A DNA stretch of 64,000 nucleotides, from contig SWDT01000105.1 of NCBI GenBank assembly GCA_009193035.1, positions 186,001-250,000 of the forward strand, in the 5' to 3' direction. Of this stretch, positions 1 through 12,723 are shown in pieces. Under the pieces are notes generated by a model that was not told where the DNA came from, searched no databases, and was given only the letters and a program-made list of their open reading frames with translations. Both the position numbers and the translations under genes were made by a program. How positions within the stretch are numbered: the first letter of the stretch is position 1; the number at the start of each line of letters is the position of its first letter. The DNA comes from Halicephalobus mephisto. Lineage: Eukaryota > Nematoda > Chromadorea > Rhabditida > Panagrolaimidae.

Positions 1-334
1 GGACTTTAGGAATTTTAATTTTCTGAGAAATTTTAAAATTCAATGGAAAAGTTTGAAATTTTTCGAACAGAATTTAGTCGAAATTTCGAATTTTCTGAAA
101 TTGAAAATGTTTAGAGAATTTTGAAAATCCGTGTCGAAATGGATTCAGAACTTTTATAATAATATATTATTGGAATTAAAAGTCCGACAAGTTCCTAGAA
201 ATTTGAGTCGAGATTATTTCGTAACTTCACAGATTTATGACTTTTATAATAATACGACTAGTCTTCCAGAATTCATTAGAAATTTTCGAATCAATATTTA
301 ATAGTTTCGAGTTTCTAGAAATCCACGCGAGACT
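1..334. other. AT-rich non-coding, degenerate repeat units
   Basis: No gene seen. The stretch is AT-rich and holds degenerate copies of words that recur across the window, such as gtgtcgaaat and gagtcgagattatttcg. It appears to be a decayed edge of the 83-bp array that follows. Confidence 0.5.
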
Positions 335-765
335 ATTTTGTAGAAAAATTTATGATTTCTATAATAGTGTAGTACTATAATTGAAAACTCTACAAATCTT
401 TAGGAATTTGTGTTAAGACTATTTCGTAATAAAACCTGATTTCTATAGTAGTGTAGTACTAGTATTAAAAATTCTACAAACTTCTAGCAATTCGTGTTAA
501 GACTATTTCGTAATAAAACCTGATTTCTATAATAGTGTAGTACTAGTATTAAAAACTCTACAAACCTCTAGAAATTCGTGTTAAGACTATTTCGTAATAA
601 AACCTGATTTCTATAGTAGTGTAGTACTAGAACTAAAGACTCTACAAACCTCTAGGAATTCGTGTTGAAACTATTTCGTAATAAAACCTGATTTATATAG
701 TAGTGTAGTACTAGAACTAAAAACTCTACAAACCTCTAGGAATTCGTGTTAAGACTATTTTGCAA
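335..765. repeat. Tandem array, unit about 83 bp, roughly 5 copies
   Basis: A unit containing cgtgttaagactatttcg, aataaaacctgatttctat and gtagtactag recurs at about 412, 491, 575, 659 and 742, a spacing of 79-84 bp. Copies are highly similar. The word cgtgtYRagac in each unit is the same one found dispersed through the rest of the window. Confidence 0.85.
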
Positions 766-1770
766 CAACTACTAAGTCTAATTTTCATAATAAACCGATA
801 TTTCCCAAACTAACAAGTACATCCATTTTAGATTTTTTCCAATAATGACAAAATAAAGTTTTCCCAAATCAGTCATTGTTTAGATTCATTCATTTTCGGA
901 CCTTTTGATTTCCGTACAGATTCTTGACCCTCTTGACTTCCACAACTGATGATCTCATTTTCTTTAAAAACAAAAAACAAAGTTTCCTAAGAATCGGCAT
1001 TCAGTAGTTCAAGTCGAGTGCTCGTCCACTTGGAAAACTTTTGATTATCGCTAATCTCTTAAAAACCAGCGCGAGAAAAATCTTGTTCCGGAAAATTTTT
1101 CGTTGATGACTACTTGTGTTTGTTTGTCGCACTCATTAATTCGCGCTTTTCGAAACACGGGATCAGCAGTTTGTGTTTCTGATTTGAGTGTAGAGCGCTT
1201 CCGGGCTCTCCAGGTGCGAAGAACACTTTAAGCGCCCTAGTAGCTAATTCTACAAATTGTTCTACCAGTTTTCTCTTCATCTACTATGTTATCACTCATG
1301 ATTTCTCTTCTTAGGGATCTATATTATTGAGAAATTTGTGTTCAAAAACGTACTAACGACATTAGCTTTCTGAAATAAGTTACATGTCCAGTTGTGGTTT
1401 TTAAAGAGTAAACTTGGAATCTGTAATCCAATTTTTTATGTTTCTCTAAAGTACAGTAATTTATAAAATCCAATTTTTTATATTTCTCTAAAGTACAGTA
1501 ATTTATGAAATTTGTTATTTTTCATTTTTTCGTATTCTGATTAATTTTTCTAGAAATTAATTAAGTAGCTTTACTCATTGGGAAAATCCCTCTAATTGCG
1601 AGATAGAATTATTAGAATTAATAAAGTTAAAAAAGAAAATAAGCGCTTCAAAAATTGATAATATGAAGTTCGGTACTAAGTAAATAAATTTGTTTTCGTT
1701 TTATTCTGTTTCTAGTAATCTTTTCAAAAAATTACTAGGTAATTTTATTCAATTGGAAACATATTTAATA
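766..1770. other. Non-coding island of balanced composition
   Basis: No gene seen. Positions about 880-1330 are less AT-rich than the flanks and contain no array and no ORF of note. At 1420-1505 a 36-bp sentence containing tctctaaagtacagtaat occurs twice in tandem. The island could be regulatory, but nothing in the sequence proves it. Confidence 0.4.
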
Positions 1771-2207
1771 TGAGAAAATAAATAAAATAGGTAAAGTTGA
1801 AAGAGAAAACTCGGAAAGCAGACAATCCAAAATTCGCAAACGAATGATCGAATATTGTTCGTTTTTGCGCTTTTCTGATCACTTTTTCAGAAAACCAATT
1901 AAATAAGTTGATTTAGCAGAAAAAACAGATCTTGCTAGAGGAAATAGTTATTGAAATTGATCAAGTTAAAGTAGAAAACGAGCGCTTTGGAAATAGACAC
2001 TGGAGTCTGCAAGGAAGTAAGTCACTTTGATTTCGTTTTTCCCATATTTCTGATTAACTTTTCGGAAAACCAATTAAATATTTGTAATCGCCACACAAAA
2101 ATACATCTAATTACAAAAACAATTATTAGAATTAATAACGTTAAAATTAAAATAAACGATTTCAACGTTGTTAAAAATTCCCTAACCAAACAAGCGCTTT
2201 CGTTTTT
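1771..2207 (+). repeat. 437-bp dispersed repeat, copy A of an inverted pair
   Basis: This block matches the reverse complement of 16565-17001 almost base for base, from tgagaaaataaataaa at one end to aagcgctttcgttttt at the other, and both copies are 437 bp. Inside, two diverged half units of roughly 170 bp each carry gaaaaccaattaaata. A 111-aa reading frame crosses it (1987-2322) and its first 73 codons are shared with copy B, so that frame belongs to the repeat; I recognise no protein domain. No terminal inverted repeat is obvious. Confidence 0.8.
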
Positions 2208-3569
2208 GACTTATTTGTATTATATATACGGAATTTTGTGGTTTCATCCAATTGCCTTCTTCCAAAAAAACGTGTTAAAAATAAATGACAAACTGAACAA
2301 ATATCCGGAGTTTACAAAATAAGTTATCTTAATTCGAAAATCCTTATCAATTTTTTTTATTATTATTCATTGGATTTCAAATTACTGTATTTAAATCTGA
2401 GATTTTTAATTCTGTAAAGGACTAAATTCCAGCAGTAATCTGATCGATTATGATACTGTATTGATCGTCTTGATTCTTCAAAAAAAATAAAATTCGAAAA
2501 TAATTTTAACAATTGACTAAATGTGAAAAATTACATAATTGCCTAATAAAATAGTTTAATTGTGTCTGTTGAGTAGTATTTACCCAATGTTAGTCTATTT
2601 ACACTCTCTCCAATAACGTGATTTTTTTTTCTGGACTTGTTTGTTTGCCGGCGCCAAAATTACGCATTTCGCGCTGTTTTTTATGTTTTTTTTTTCAATT
2701 TTTGAACAAATTACACAAAACTCAAAATATCAAACCAAAGTCTTCCAAATTACCGCCAGTTCCTTTGTCCTAAATCCAACGGAGAAAAAAATCAAAGCCA
2801 GAATCAAATAACAATAATTTCCTTTTTTGTTCTGTTTACTTTTGTCCGGAAAAGTGACAAATCGCGTCCTGCTGGGATTGAAATCAATCAAATACCGGAA
2901 GTTGTGTCTAATGGGGCTTAATTGATTCCTAAAAAATTTCACTGTTGTTACTTGACTACTGTATTCGTTATGATTCAATTTTTTAACCATTATTGTTCCG
3001 TATTTTTGATTTTGGTTAATTTCTCATGCTCGATTTAGTGATTCATCAAGTTTAAATTTCTCTTTCTCTAAATACTTTTAATGGAAACGGTAATCAACTA
3101 TTTGCCTTCTGTCAATAAATGTGGTATTTTGTCCCATGACCCCCCAAGCATAAGTGTAGTTAAAAATTTTCCGAAAATGGATTTTAAAAAAGTTTTTGGT
3201 TTTTGACATTTGAAAATCAAAATTGCAAAAATTTCGTTTTTGATGATATTTGAAATTCTAAAATGATTTAAAACATTTCTTTATCTATTTTTAAAATTTC
3301 AAATATATATTATTAGAAATTATTAAAAATAAAATTCTAGAAATTTAAAAATTTATAATTGAAATTAAGTTTTTTTATGATTTTTTAAATTCTAAAATGA
3401 TTTAAAATATATGTTATTAAAGATTTTTTAAAATAAAATTATGAAGTTTTTTTAAAAATTTAAAATTAAAATTATAAGTTTTGTTTTTGATGATTTTCGG
3501 AATTTTAATGGATATTGCCTAAAATATCATTTTTGTCTACATCCAGGATCTCAAACACGAGTATAATTA
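2208..3569. other. AT-rich non-coding
   Basis: No gene that I can support. An 86-aa minus-strand frame at 2730-2990 has no recognisable domain and no splice context. From about 3180 the sequence turns into A/T homopolymer low complexity. Confidence 0.45.
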
Positions 3570-4013
3570 CACACAAAAAAGGTAACTTTTGGCCCTATAG
3601 CAATTGAGAAATGTAACAAAAATGTGACACAATCGTCATATTTTCCGTGAATATTTGAAATTTGTAACGAAAATTAAAAAATTAATAGTGATGAAGATTG
3701 TGACTTAATAGTGACTAAAATGTAGCAAAATAGTGACTAAAATTGTGACTTAACAGTGACTAAAATTGTGACTTAACAGTGATTAAAATTGTGACTTAAT
3801 AGTGACTAAAATTTAAACAAAATAGTGACTAAAATTAAAATTTAATAGTGACTAAAATTAAAAACTTAATAGTAACTAAAATTAAAACCTAATAGTGATT
3901 AAAATTGTGACTTAATAGTGATGAAGATTGGAATTTAATAGTGATTAAAATTGTGACTTAATAGTGACGATTTGCATTTGTTACTGTGCCAAAAGTTACG
4001 CTCTTTTTGTGTG
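3570..4013. mobile_element. TA-flanked MITE-like element with internal minisatellite
   Basis: The left end reads cacacaaaaaaggtaactttt and the right end is its near-perfect reverse complement (ccaaaagttacgctcttttt then gtgtg), giving terminal inverted repeats of about 23 bp. The dinucleotide TA lies directly outside both ends (3568-3569, 4014-4015), as expected of a TA target duplication. The interior is a 20-24 bp minisatellite of the form aatagtgactaaaattgtgactt. No transposase is encoded, so any movement would depend on another element. A second copy lies at 21244-21774. Confidence 0.75.
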
Positions 4014-4015
4014 TA

Positions 4016-6079
4016 GGAATTTTTAAAAAAAGAATTTTGTAAATATTTTGACTTTTCTATATTTCATAACTGAAAATGCAAAATTTTTTTGATGATTTAT
4101 GAAATTTTAAAAATTTAATAAATCTTTTTTTTTTAAATTTAAAATTCCGAAAATGAACATAATTAAAATTTTTGAAAATAAAAAAATCAGAAATTTTTGT
4201 TTTTTTAAAATTACAAAATTTTTGTTTTTCGATGATTCATAAAATCCCAAAGATAACTGAAAATATTTTTTTTATCTAAATCCAGGACTTCGAAAACGAA
4301 TATAGTTGGAAATTTTCAAAAATAAAATTTTAAATTTTTTGACTTTTTTGGAAATCTTGTTTAATATTTTTTTTGACTACATTCATGATTCCCAAACGTA
4401 GGTGTAGTTAGGAATTTTTCAAACAAAATTTTGTGTATTTTTAAAATTTTTTAAAAAGTAGAAAAATTCCTTAGAAAATAAATAAATTTCAATTTTTTAA
4501 TTTTTAAAGAAATAAAAAAATTTCAATTTTTAAAAATTTTTAAAGAAATGGAAAAATTTCAATTTTTAAAAATTTTTTTATTTGCATACATGATTACCTA
4601 AATATAGATAAATTTATTAATTTTAAAGAATTTTTATTTTTAAAAATCCAAAAAATTTTAATTTTCTTCAAAATTAAAAAAAATTATTAATTTTAAATTT
4701 TTAGAAATTAAGAAAATTATTAATTCTAAATTTTTAGAAATTAAGAAAATTATTAATTTTGAATTTTTTCGAAATAAAAACTTATTATTTTTGAATTTTT
4801 GGAAATTAAGAAAATTTATAATTTTTGAATTTTTGGAAATTAAGAAAATTATTATTTTTGAATTTTTTCGAAATTAAGAAAATTATTAATTTTGAATTTT
4901 TTCGGAATAAAAATTTATAATTTTTGAATTTTTGGAAATTAAGAAAATTATTAATTTTGAATTTCCCCGATCGTGGTCGGATCGTCGTGACGCTTGTTTT
5001 CGGATTTGTATTTTATGACAATCTCGTAAAAACAGTCATCAGATTCGATTTGAATTTTGGACAAAAGCAAACGGACACGGGTGCAGATCAGATTAACCTC
5101 GTATATTCCAAAACAAAGATCCAATCGGATTTTTTTTGTACTTTATGTTTAAATACCACTCATTGGATAATCATAAAATATTTTTAAATGTTTTAATTCG
5201 GTGTTTGGTGCATTAAAGTTCGGTAGAAACTTCCGGATTTCGGTAGATTTCGAAATGTTGAAAAATATTTCAGAAAATTAAAAAAAAAACTTTTTAGAAG
5301 ATTTTTATAATTTTGAAAAATTTTTAATTTCTATAATTTTGGAAAAATTTTTATAATTTTGAAGAATTTTTAATTTTTATAATTTTGAAAAATTATTAAT
5401 TTTTAGAATCTTGAAAAATTATTAATTTTTAGAACCTTAAAAAAGTTTTAATTTTTAGAGTCTTGAAAAATTTTTAATTTTTAGAATCTTAAAAAAGTTT
5501 TTAGAAGATATTTATAATTTTGAAGAATTTTTAATTTTTTTAATTTTGGAAAAGTTTTAATTTCTATAATCTCGATGAATTTTTTAGAAGATATTTAAAA
5601 TTTTGGAAAAGTTCTAAAATCTTGAAAAAGGTTTAAAATATTTTAAATTACTTAAAATTCGACATTTTTAAGATTTCTAAAAACTTGTAGAAATTAGTAT
5701 TGAGATAATTTTGTAAAATTATTCATTTTTATTTTTATAATATATGGAAATCCTAATTGGCATTTATTTCCCCCTTCATTAAGGACTTAAATTTAATATT
5801 TACACTTTGCCAACTTTTTTTGATTTTTGAACTAGGATTTTCTAAAATCTCAACGAAGGATTTTGAAATTTTCCAGAATTTTAAAATTTCATAGAAATTT
5901 GTGAATTTTTTTAGAATCTTAGTGGAGAATTTTATGCAAATTTTTATGATTTTAGAAATTCATGAATTTTTTTATAATTCAATAGAAGCTTCCAAAACGT
6001 CTTGAAGTTCAGTATAAACTTCTGAATTCTTCTATAATCTCATTAAAACCCTCTAAAATCATCTAGAATCCGAGTAGAA
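4016..6079. other. AT low-complexity DNA with short tandem runs
   Basis: No gene seen. Positions 4640-4960 are a roughly 30-bp tandem run built on ttaagaaaattattaatttt; 5290-5540 repeats ttgaaaaatttttaattttt. A more balanced patch at 4970-5170 is open for 87 codons but shows no domain or splice signals. Confidence 0.45.
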
Positions 6080-6445
6080 TATTCTATAACTTTAGCAAAA
6101 CCTTCTGGAATCTTCTAGAATCTCAACAGAATCTTCTGGAATCTCAGCAGAATCTTCTGAAACCTTCTAGAATCTTAGTAGATATTTCTGAAATCTTCTA
6201 AAATCTTCTGAAACCTTCTGGAATCTTCTAGAATCTCAGTAGAATCTTCTGAAACCTTCTAGAATCTCAGTAGATATTTCTGAAATCTTCTAGAATCTTC
6301 TGAAACCTTCTGGAATCTTCTAGAATCTCAGTAGAATCTTCTAGAATCTCAGCAGAATCTTCTGGAATCTTCTAGAATCTCATAGAATCTTCTGAAACCT
6401 TCTAGAATCTCAGTAGAATCTTCTGAAACCTTCCACAATCTACTA
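6080..6445. repeat. Interspersed 10-20 bp repeat field (TTCTAGAATCTCAG)
   Basis: The words cttctagaatctcagtaga and tcttctgaaaccttctgg alternate many times. The period is irregular, about 35-70 bp, as in a minisatellite that has been reshuffled. Confidence 0.7.
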
Positions 6446-8490
6446 TTGACTTGCAAACCCGTCTGTAACCAACAATTTCATCGTCTTTGAAAATTCGTGT
6501 TGAAAGTTTTTCGTAATAGTGCCCATTTTTATTTTTAATGAAAATATGATTCTAATATTTCGATTAAATAAGAAAGTTTAAATAGCTTATTTTGATTACT
6601 TTAGTTGTTTAGCTTTCCTGAAGACGGAAGAATAATTAATTCATTATTGCGTGAAAGAGCAACTTCGTAATGACCGATTTTAAACGAGATTTATGAAGCA
6701 TTAAAAACGCGAGAACGAATTGAGTGAAAATGAAATTTTTGGAAAAGCTGCGAATGACAACCAAAATTAATAAAAAACGAGGACTTGAATTTTATTAGCC
6801 TCTTAAATAAGATTTGAGTAATTTGTAAATCTTTGAATTCCAAAATAAAATTATTTTTTTATATTTTCAATCATAAAAATTTTAAAATTAAAGTTTTTAC
6901 GGAAATATCTCGACACGAATTTTTGGATTATGTTAGAAAATTAAGAATTTTAATTTTCGATGACTTTAAAAGTTTAAATTTGATTCTGTAGGATTGTGGA
7001 AGATTTCGAAATCTTCTACAGTAACTTTAGAATCTTTGACGAAATTTTTAAAAATTATAGAATCTCCTACAGTAATTCTGGAGACATATTCTAGATTTTA
7101 GGAATGTTTAGAAGTTTTAGGGAATTTTAAAGTATTTCTGAATCTTTTACAATGATTTTAGAAATCTTTGACGAAATTTTTAAAAATTATAGAATCTTTG
7201 ATGAAGTTCTAAAAAGTCATAGAATCTTCTACAGTAACTTTAGAAATCTTTGACAAAGTTCTAAAAAGCCATAGAATCTTCTACAGTAATTCTAAAAAGT
7301 TATAGAAACTTATTTAGGATTCTAGAAATGTCTAGAAGTTTTAGAAAAATTCTAAAAAGTTACGGAACCTTCTACAGTAATTTTAGAATTGTTTGACAAA
7401 GTTCTAAAAAGTTATATAATTTTTATAGGATTGTGGAAATTTCCATAAAAATTTTAAAATTCTCAAAATTTCCTCATAATTCTACAAGTCGTTAGTGATT
7501 CTAACGAGAGATTTTAGAAGGTTCTGTAATTTCCTATAGGATTCTGGGAGGTTTTAGAAGCTTCTATAAGATTTATGAAGAATTTTAGAAATTTCTACAG
7601 TAACTCTAAAAATTTTTATTAATTTTTATTAATTTTTGGAAAATTTTAATTAAATTTTTCAAAATTTCAAAATCCCTCACTAGATTCTGAAAAATTTTAA
7701 AAATACAGTAACTCTAAAAAATTTTTTTAATTTTTGGAAACTTTTAATTAGATTTTTTAAAATTTCAGAATCCTTCACCACATTTTTAGAAAATTTAAAA
7801 ACTACAGTAACTTTAAAAAATTTTATTAATTTTTATTAATTTTTTAATTTTTGAAAATTTTTAATTAGATTTTTCAAAATTTCAGAATCCTTCATCAGAT
7901 TCCAGAAAAATTTAAGATTCCATAAAATTTTAGTTAAAATAAATTTCGTAAATTTATTCATTTGTCCAAATTTAGTTTTCTCACGCGATTTCACAGGCTT
8001 CATCTAATTATAATTCATTTTGTAGACATGATCTCATTTAGGAGATTACTGTAATAATTTAAGACTGACTGCTTCAGAAACAATTTCCGTTTCCGTTTGC
8101 GCAGGACTTTTGTCTTTCTTTGTTTTACGACTGCCGAAAATTTAAAATAGACCAATTTTAAAAAGTTAATTGCGATTTTTGACTGGCTTGTTTAAAGTTA
8201 TGAAAATTTTAAAATCGAAAAAGAAACAACCGTAATTTTTATTAAAGACTTGGTAGTCAAGTTTATGGTAGAAAAATGAATGGAAAATTGCTCCTGATGA
8301 AACCGTTGGATTTTATTTGGAGCATTTTTGGTTTTCATTTTGTGGAAAAAATCATTCAAGTAGTGGTTTCGACACGAATAAAGTTTAGTTTATTTTTCGC
8401 TTGAGTTTAGTTATGTTTTTAATTATCGTTTGTGATGGGACAGGTAAATTTTTTTTAAAATATCTTTTATTTTTTAGGAAATAATTCTAG
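6446..8490. other. AT-rich non-coding with degenerate repeats
   Basis: No gene seen. Between 6990 and 7620 the words atcttctacagtaa, tttagaaatctttgac and aaagttctaaaaagt recur irregularly. Positions 7960-8160 and 8230-8440 are more balanced in composition and carry TAATTA-type words. Confidence 0.4.
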
Positions 8491-8986
8491 TGGTCCTGAC
8501 ATGGATGATACTTGATTAATTTTTGATAAAGAGGTTGACTATCGATCTTTTAAGTAATATTCATGATAGAACCAGCGATTTTATAATTTAGAATATCTGT
8601 TATTTTCTAGAAAATAATTGTAGTGGTCCTGACACGAATGATACTTGATTAATTTTTTAACTAAGAAGTTGGCTATCGATCTCTTAAGCGATATTCGTAT
8701 CAAGATCAGTGATTTCATAATTTAGAATATTTGTTATTTTTTATGAAATAATTCTAGTGGTCCTGACGCGAGTGATACTTGTTAATTATAACTTTAGTTG
8801 CAGGTGTTTTAAGTGTGATTCGTGACAGGGCCAATGTTTATCATTCAGAAATCTCTCATGTTTGTTTTCTAAAGAAACCCCTCAAGTAATGGTCCCAGCA
8901 TAGATTACAATTAATCCAGTTTTAACTACAATTATAGATACCGGTCTTTTACTGCCATTCGTGACAGGACCAATGTTTTTTATTCA
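8491..8986 (+). repeat. About 497-bp direct repeat, copy A
   Basis: This block is repeated in the same orientation, with few differences, at 13116-13613. It has an internal structure of three diverged units that each begin with tggtcctgacacgaatga, and ends near gacaggaccaatgtttttta. No ORF and no terminal inverted repeats are visible. Confidence 0.85.
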
Positions 8987-10489
8987 CTGAATATTCTTCC
9001 TCATTTCCGAAATCCAGATTTGAAATAATGGTCCCATCAAGAACGATACTTGATTCGATTTTCAACCATAAACTCGGTTATTAAATTTTCAAATTTTTTA
9101 AATTTTTTCAAATTTTTAATTTTCCTGAATTTCAAATTTTTATTAATTAAAATGTTTATTTTTGTACAAAACTTAATTTCATAAAACGGAAATGTACAAC
9201 GATGTGATTTATTGGATAGAGGAATTACTAGTATATCGGATTAACTGTCCACCTTCCGAATGAAAACAGATTTCCTTTTTCGAGACCGGATTTCCCCGGA
9301 TAAATCTCGTCCCATTGGAGTCAAAACTACATTTATAATTGTTTTCAATTATAATATGATTATCCCGAGATTTCTTTGGTCTTTTTAGAAAATTCAAAAA
9401 TTCCAAAAATTTTAAAATTCATTTTTTTTAAATTTTTTGTTTTTTAAAAAATTTTCGATAATTAATTTTTTTTTAATTTTTAAAATTATTTTTTAAAATT
9501 TATTTTTTTTAATGTTTAAAAATTGATTTTTTTTAATTTTTAAAAATTTTAAAAATTATTTTTTAAATATTTTTAAAATCAATTTTTTTTTTAATTTATT
9601 TTTTTAAATTTTAATTAATTTCTTTTTAAAATTTATTTAAATTTTATTAATTTTAATTTATTTTTGATTTTTTTGAAACTTATTTAAATTAATTTTTTTT
9701 AATTTTAAAATTGTTTTTTTTTTATTTTTTGAATTTTAAAATTATTTTTTTTTATTTTTTTAAATTTTAAAATTGTGAATTTATTTCATGCATTTTTTGC
9801 AATTTTTAAAAATTAATATTTACAAGCTCCTCCCATAATTGTCTCCCGATTGGACGAAAACGTTTTTACAAACTTGAAAACAAATTTCTTCTGTTCTTAA
9901 TTCCGAAAAAGGCGGGACTATTTTTGGAAAATATTTTCATTTTGAAATAAGCATAATTTTATTTTTAATTTTTATTTGAAAATTTTACTAAATTAAGTTC
10001 AAAATTGGGAATGTTAATTTCAAAATTTTTATTTAAATTTAAATTTTAAAAATTTTTTATTTAAATTTAAATTTTTTAATTTTTTAATTTAAATTTAAAT
10101 TTTTAAAATTTTTTATTTATATTTAATTTTAAAGATTTTTTTATTTAAATTTAAATTTTTAAAATTTTTTATTTATATTTAATTTTAAAAATTTTTTATT
10201 TAAATTTAATTTTAAAAATTTTTTTTATTTAAATTTAAATTTTAAAACTTTTTTATTTAAATTTAATTTTAAGAAAATTAATTTTTGATAATCTTATTTT
10301 TTGTAAATCGAAGATAATTTTAAAATTTTTTATTCTATTAAAAAATTTCTAAAATAATTTTTATTTTTTTTTATTTTTAATGATCTTAATTTTTTATTTT
10401 TCAATGATTTTTCAATTTTTATTTGAAAATTCCGTGAATTGCGATTTAAAACTTGAGAATTTTATTGTTAATGACCGTAATTTTTTCAG
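8987..10489. other. AT low-complexity with one balanced patch
   Basis: Positions 9200-9370 are compositionally balanced but contain only a 65-codon frame without recognisable content. Positions 9410-9790 and 9950-10380 are almost pure A/T. No gene seen. Confidence 0.45.
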
Positions 10490-10601
10490 ATTGAATGGGT
10501 CATTTGGGGGTTGGAATGAATATTGTTTCGTTTCAGGACTCCAAACTGCCATTGTTTCTAGAAATGAACCGGTTACTGTAAATTTCCCAATTTTGTTCCA
10601 G
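10490..10601 (+). other. Isolated exon-like segment, gene unknown
   Basis: A strong nematode acceptor (ttttttcag, ending 10489) and a strong donor (cag then gtgagt, from 10602) bracket 112 bp of balanced sequence. A second acceptor, tttcag, ends at 10535 and could give a shorter 66-bp exon. One frame stays open across the segment (reading RLNGSFGGWNEYCFVSG near its start). No neighbouring exon was found within several kb. It could be a distant 5' exon of the homeobox gene, a piece of an unrecognised gene, or chance. Confidence 0.2.
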
Positions 10602-11179
10602 GTGAGTAAATTTATGTTCAATTATGTGAAATTTTGAATCTTTATCGACTTGAAAATTTATTTTTTTTTAAATTTTAAAAACTTAAAAATTTAATTTTTC
10701 TTAATTTAATTTTTTAAAATTTTTTTCTTCTTTATCTTCTTCTATTTCCTCTTTTTAATTTTTAATTTTTTTTTATTCCAATTTTTTTTAATTTTTATTT
10801 TTTTCTTCTTTATTTTCATCTTTTTCATTATTTTGATGTTTTTTCCATGCTGTACAGAGTTCGCTTTAGTCCAATATCAGGCTGTACGACAGTTGTCTCC
10901 CTTTATTTCGCAAAGTTTGTCTTATTTTTTTATTTCAATTTTTGTAGTTAAATTAAATTATTATTTTAATCAAGTGAGAAAAGTGATTTAAAAATAATTT
11001 CGAAATCAGTGCAAATTGAGAAGGAGAAAAATGGGAAACAAATGCCGCAGGGGAGGGACTGTTGTAAAGGAATCTGACTTATTCCCTTAATTGACAGTTG
11101 TTAACTCTTGGCTTTATTCCAGCAGTCAACAATACAAAACAGTTAAGAATAAATCTTCACAGTTTGGTCTCGTTCCCTC
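10602..11179. other. AT-rich non-coding
   Basis: Pyrimidine-rich to about 10850, then a balanced patch at 10850-11120 (contains ccgcaggggagggactg). No gene recognised. Confidence 0.4.
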
Positions 11180-11337
11180 TTGTCGCTTCTGAAATCCTCC
11201 ACTTCTGAATTCCTCCGATTCTGAAATCTTCCGATTCTGAAATCCTCCACTTCTGAAATCCTCCACTTCTGAAATCCTCCGCTTCTGAAATCCTCCGATT
11301 CTGAAATCTTTCGCTTCTGAAATCCTCCGCTTCTGTC
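11180..11337. repeat. 16-bp minisatellite, about ten copies
   Basis: The unit tcctccgcttctgaaa and one- or two-base variants are repeated head to tail. Because 16 is not a multiple of 3 and the unit lacks stops on the minus strand, two overlapping minus frames of about 100 codons cross it. They are by-products of the repeat. Confidence 0.85.
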
Positions 11338-11599
11338 GGCTGGTTGGCGCGCAAGTTGAGTTCCTGCATCTCAAGGGTTTTCGTGCTAAGAGTCTTCTCG
11401 CTTTCTGCGACACTGTTTTGCAGTCCAATATCATGCGATAAAAAACGTTTAAACAACCAAATCCTTAAATTTGTAATTTTCGATCATAGATATGTTTCGA
11501 ATGACTTTTTTTTTTGATGAATCTGTTTGTTGTAAAAAATCTGACATCAGAATCGATCCGGATTTTTGACTTCTTCTTCGATTGGTTCTTCCCTCGGAT

Positions 11600-11690
11600 C
11601 TTCGGCCGGGGATCGAACCCGGATTTGATGGCTTCACAGTCACGTGTACTAACTACCGTACTACCGTACTATCCACGACTGTCGACGATT
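11600..11690 (-). ncRNA. tRNA-derived fragment (pseudo-tRNA or SINE head)
   Basis: On the minus strand 11606-11622 forms a perfect tRNA T arm: a 5-bp stem CCGGG/CCCGG with the 7-base loop TTCGATC, which includes a B-box-like GGTTCGATCCC. Upstream, TAGTACGGTAGTTAGTAC resembles a D-arm/A-box. A 5-bp anticodon stem and a matching acceptor stem cannot be formed, so this is not a working tRNA. It is best read as a decayed tRNA or the head of a tRNA-derived SINE. Confidence 0.35.
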
Positions 11691-11699
11691 CATCTTTGA

Positions 11700-12723
11700 A
11701 AATTCCCTCAGGTCATTAAAATTAATTTTATTTTTTTTCGAGGATATTTGGATTTCATGAGAGTCTTTGTTTCGGATTTGTTTTGAATGTTGATGGATTG
11801 TCCGTATTTCGAAAATAAAACTGAGCTTCTGAATGTCCCAAATTATCCGTATTTCCAGGCAAAAAGACCGAAATTGACCAATTTGTGCAGAAAATCGGCG
11901 GAAATGCAATGAATGAGCTTTTTACCAAATTTGGACAATATTCATCTTTAAATCCAAAATTTTATTTTTCTTGCACTTTAAAGTACCAAAAATACCAAAA
12001 AAAATTTAAAAAATTAAAATATTTAAAATTTCGAAAACTTTAAAGATACTGTAGAATTTTTTTGAAATTCTGTAAAAATTTCGAAAACTGAAGATACTGT
12101 AGAAATTTTTTTAATTTTCAAAAATCTTCCAAAAAACTTTTTTAATTTTTAAAAATTATTTAAAACTTTTAAATTTAAAAAATTTTTAAATTGTTTAAAA
12201 TTTAATATTTTCGAAATTGTTTAAAATTTAAAATTTTGAAAATTTTCGAAATTGTTTAAAACTTTTAAATTTAAAAAATTTTTAAATTGTTCTAAAAATT
12301 GATTTCAAAATAACTTTGTTTATTTTTTTTTCTATTAATTTTGAAATAATTTATTTTTCTTATCATATCGATGCTTGTTTGAAAATCAAAGTTGTCAAAA
12401 AATTGAAGAAATTAATCAAATTGAGTTCTGTTTGGCGGAGTAAATCCTCTTAGAGAAGCAAAATGCAAATTAGGGCTTGGCGTTCCCACCAGTATCAATA
12501 ACCAGCGCTTTTTCAAAGATTGTCAAAGCAATTAACTCTCTTTCTTCCAATTGGCCAAATTTTGGCAGTCAAAAAAGCACAGATTGCCTGAGGATTAACT
12601 CTCGATACTCATTCTGAAGCTTTTTTGAATTTTTAAAGAACTCAAGATTTTTAAAAAAACAAGTTTCGAATTTACGGTAGAAAAATAAATCAAAAATCAT
12701 TTGTGATAGGATCAATCGTTTTA
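11700..12723. other. AT-rich non-coding with one balanced island
   Basis: Positions 11940-12420 are A/T low complexity. Positions 12440-12620 are balanced, contain the palindrome-like caattggccaaattttggc, and have no ORF. No gene seen. Confidence 0.4.

Noticed and set aside
11126..11456. Two overlapping minus frames of about 100 codons rich in RISE/DFRSGGFQ repeats
   Set aside because: They are two readings of one 16-bp minisatellite.
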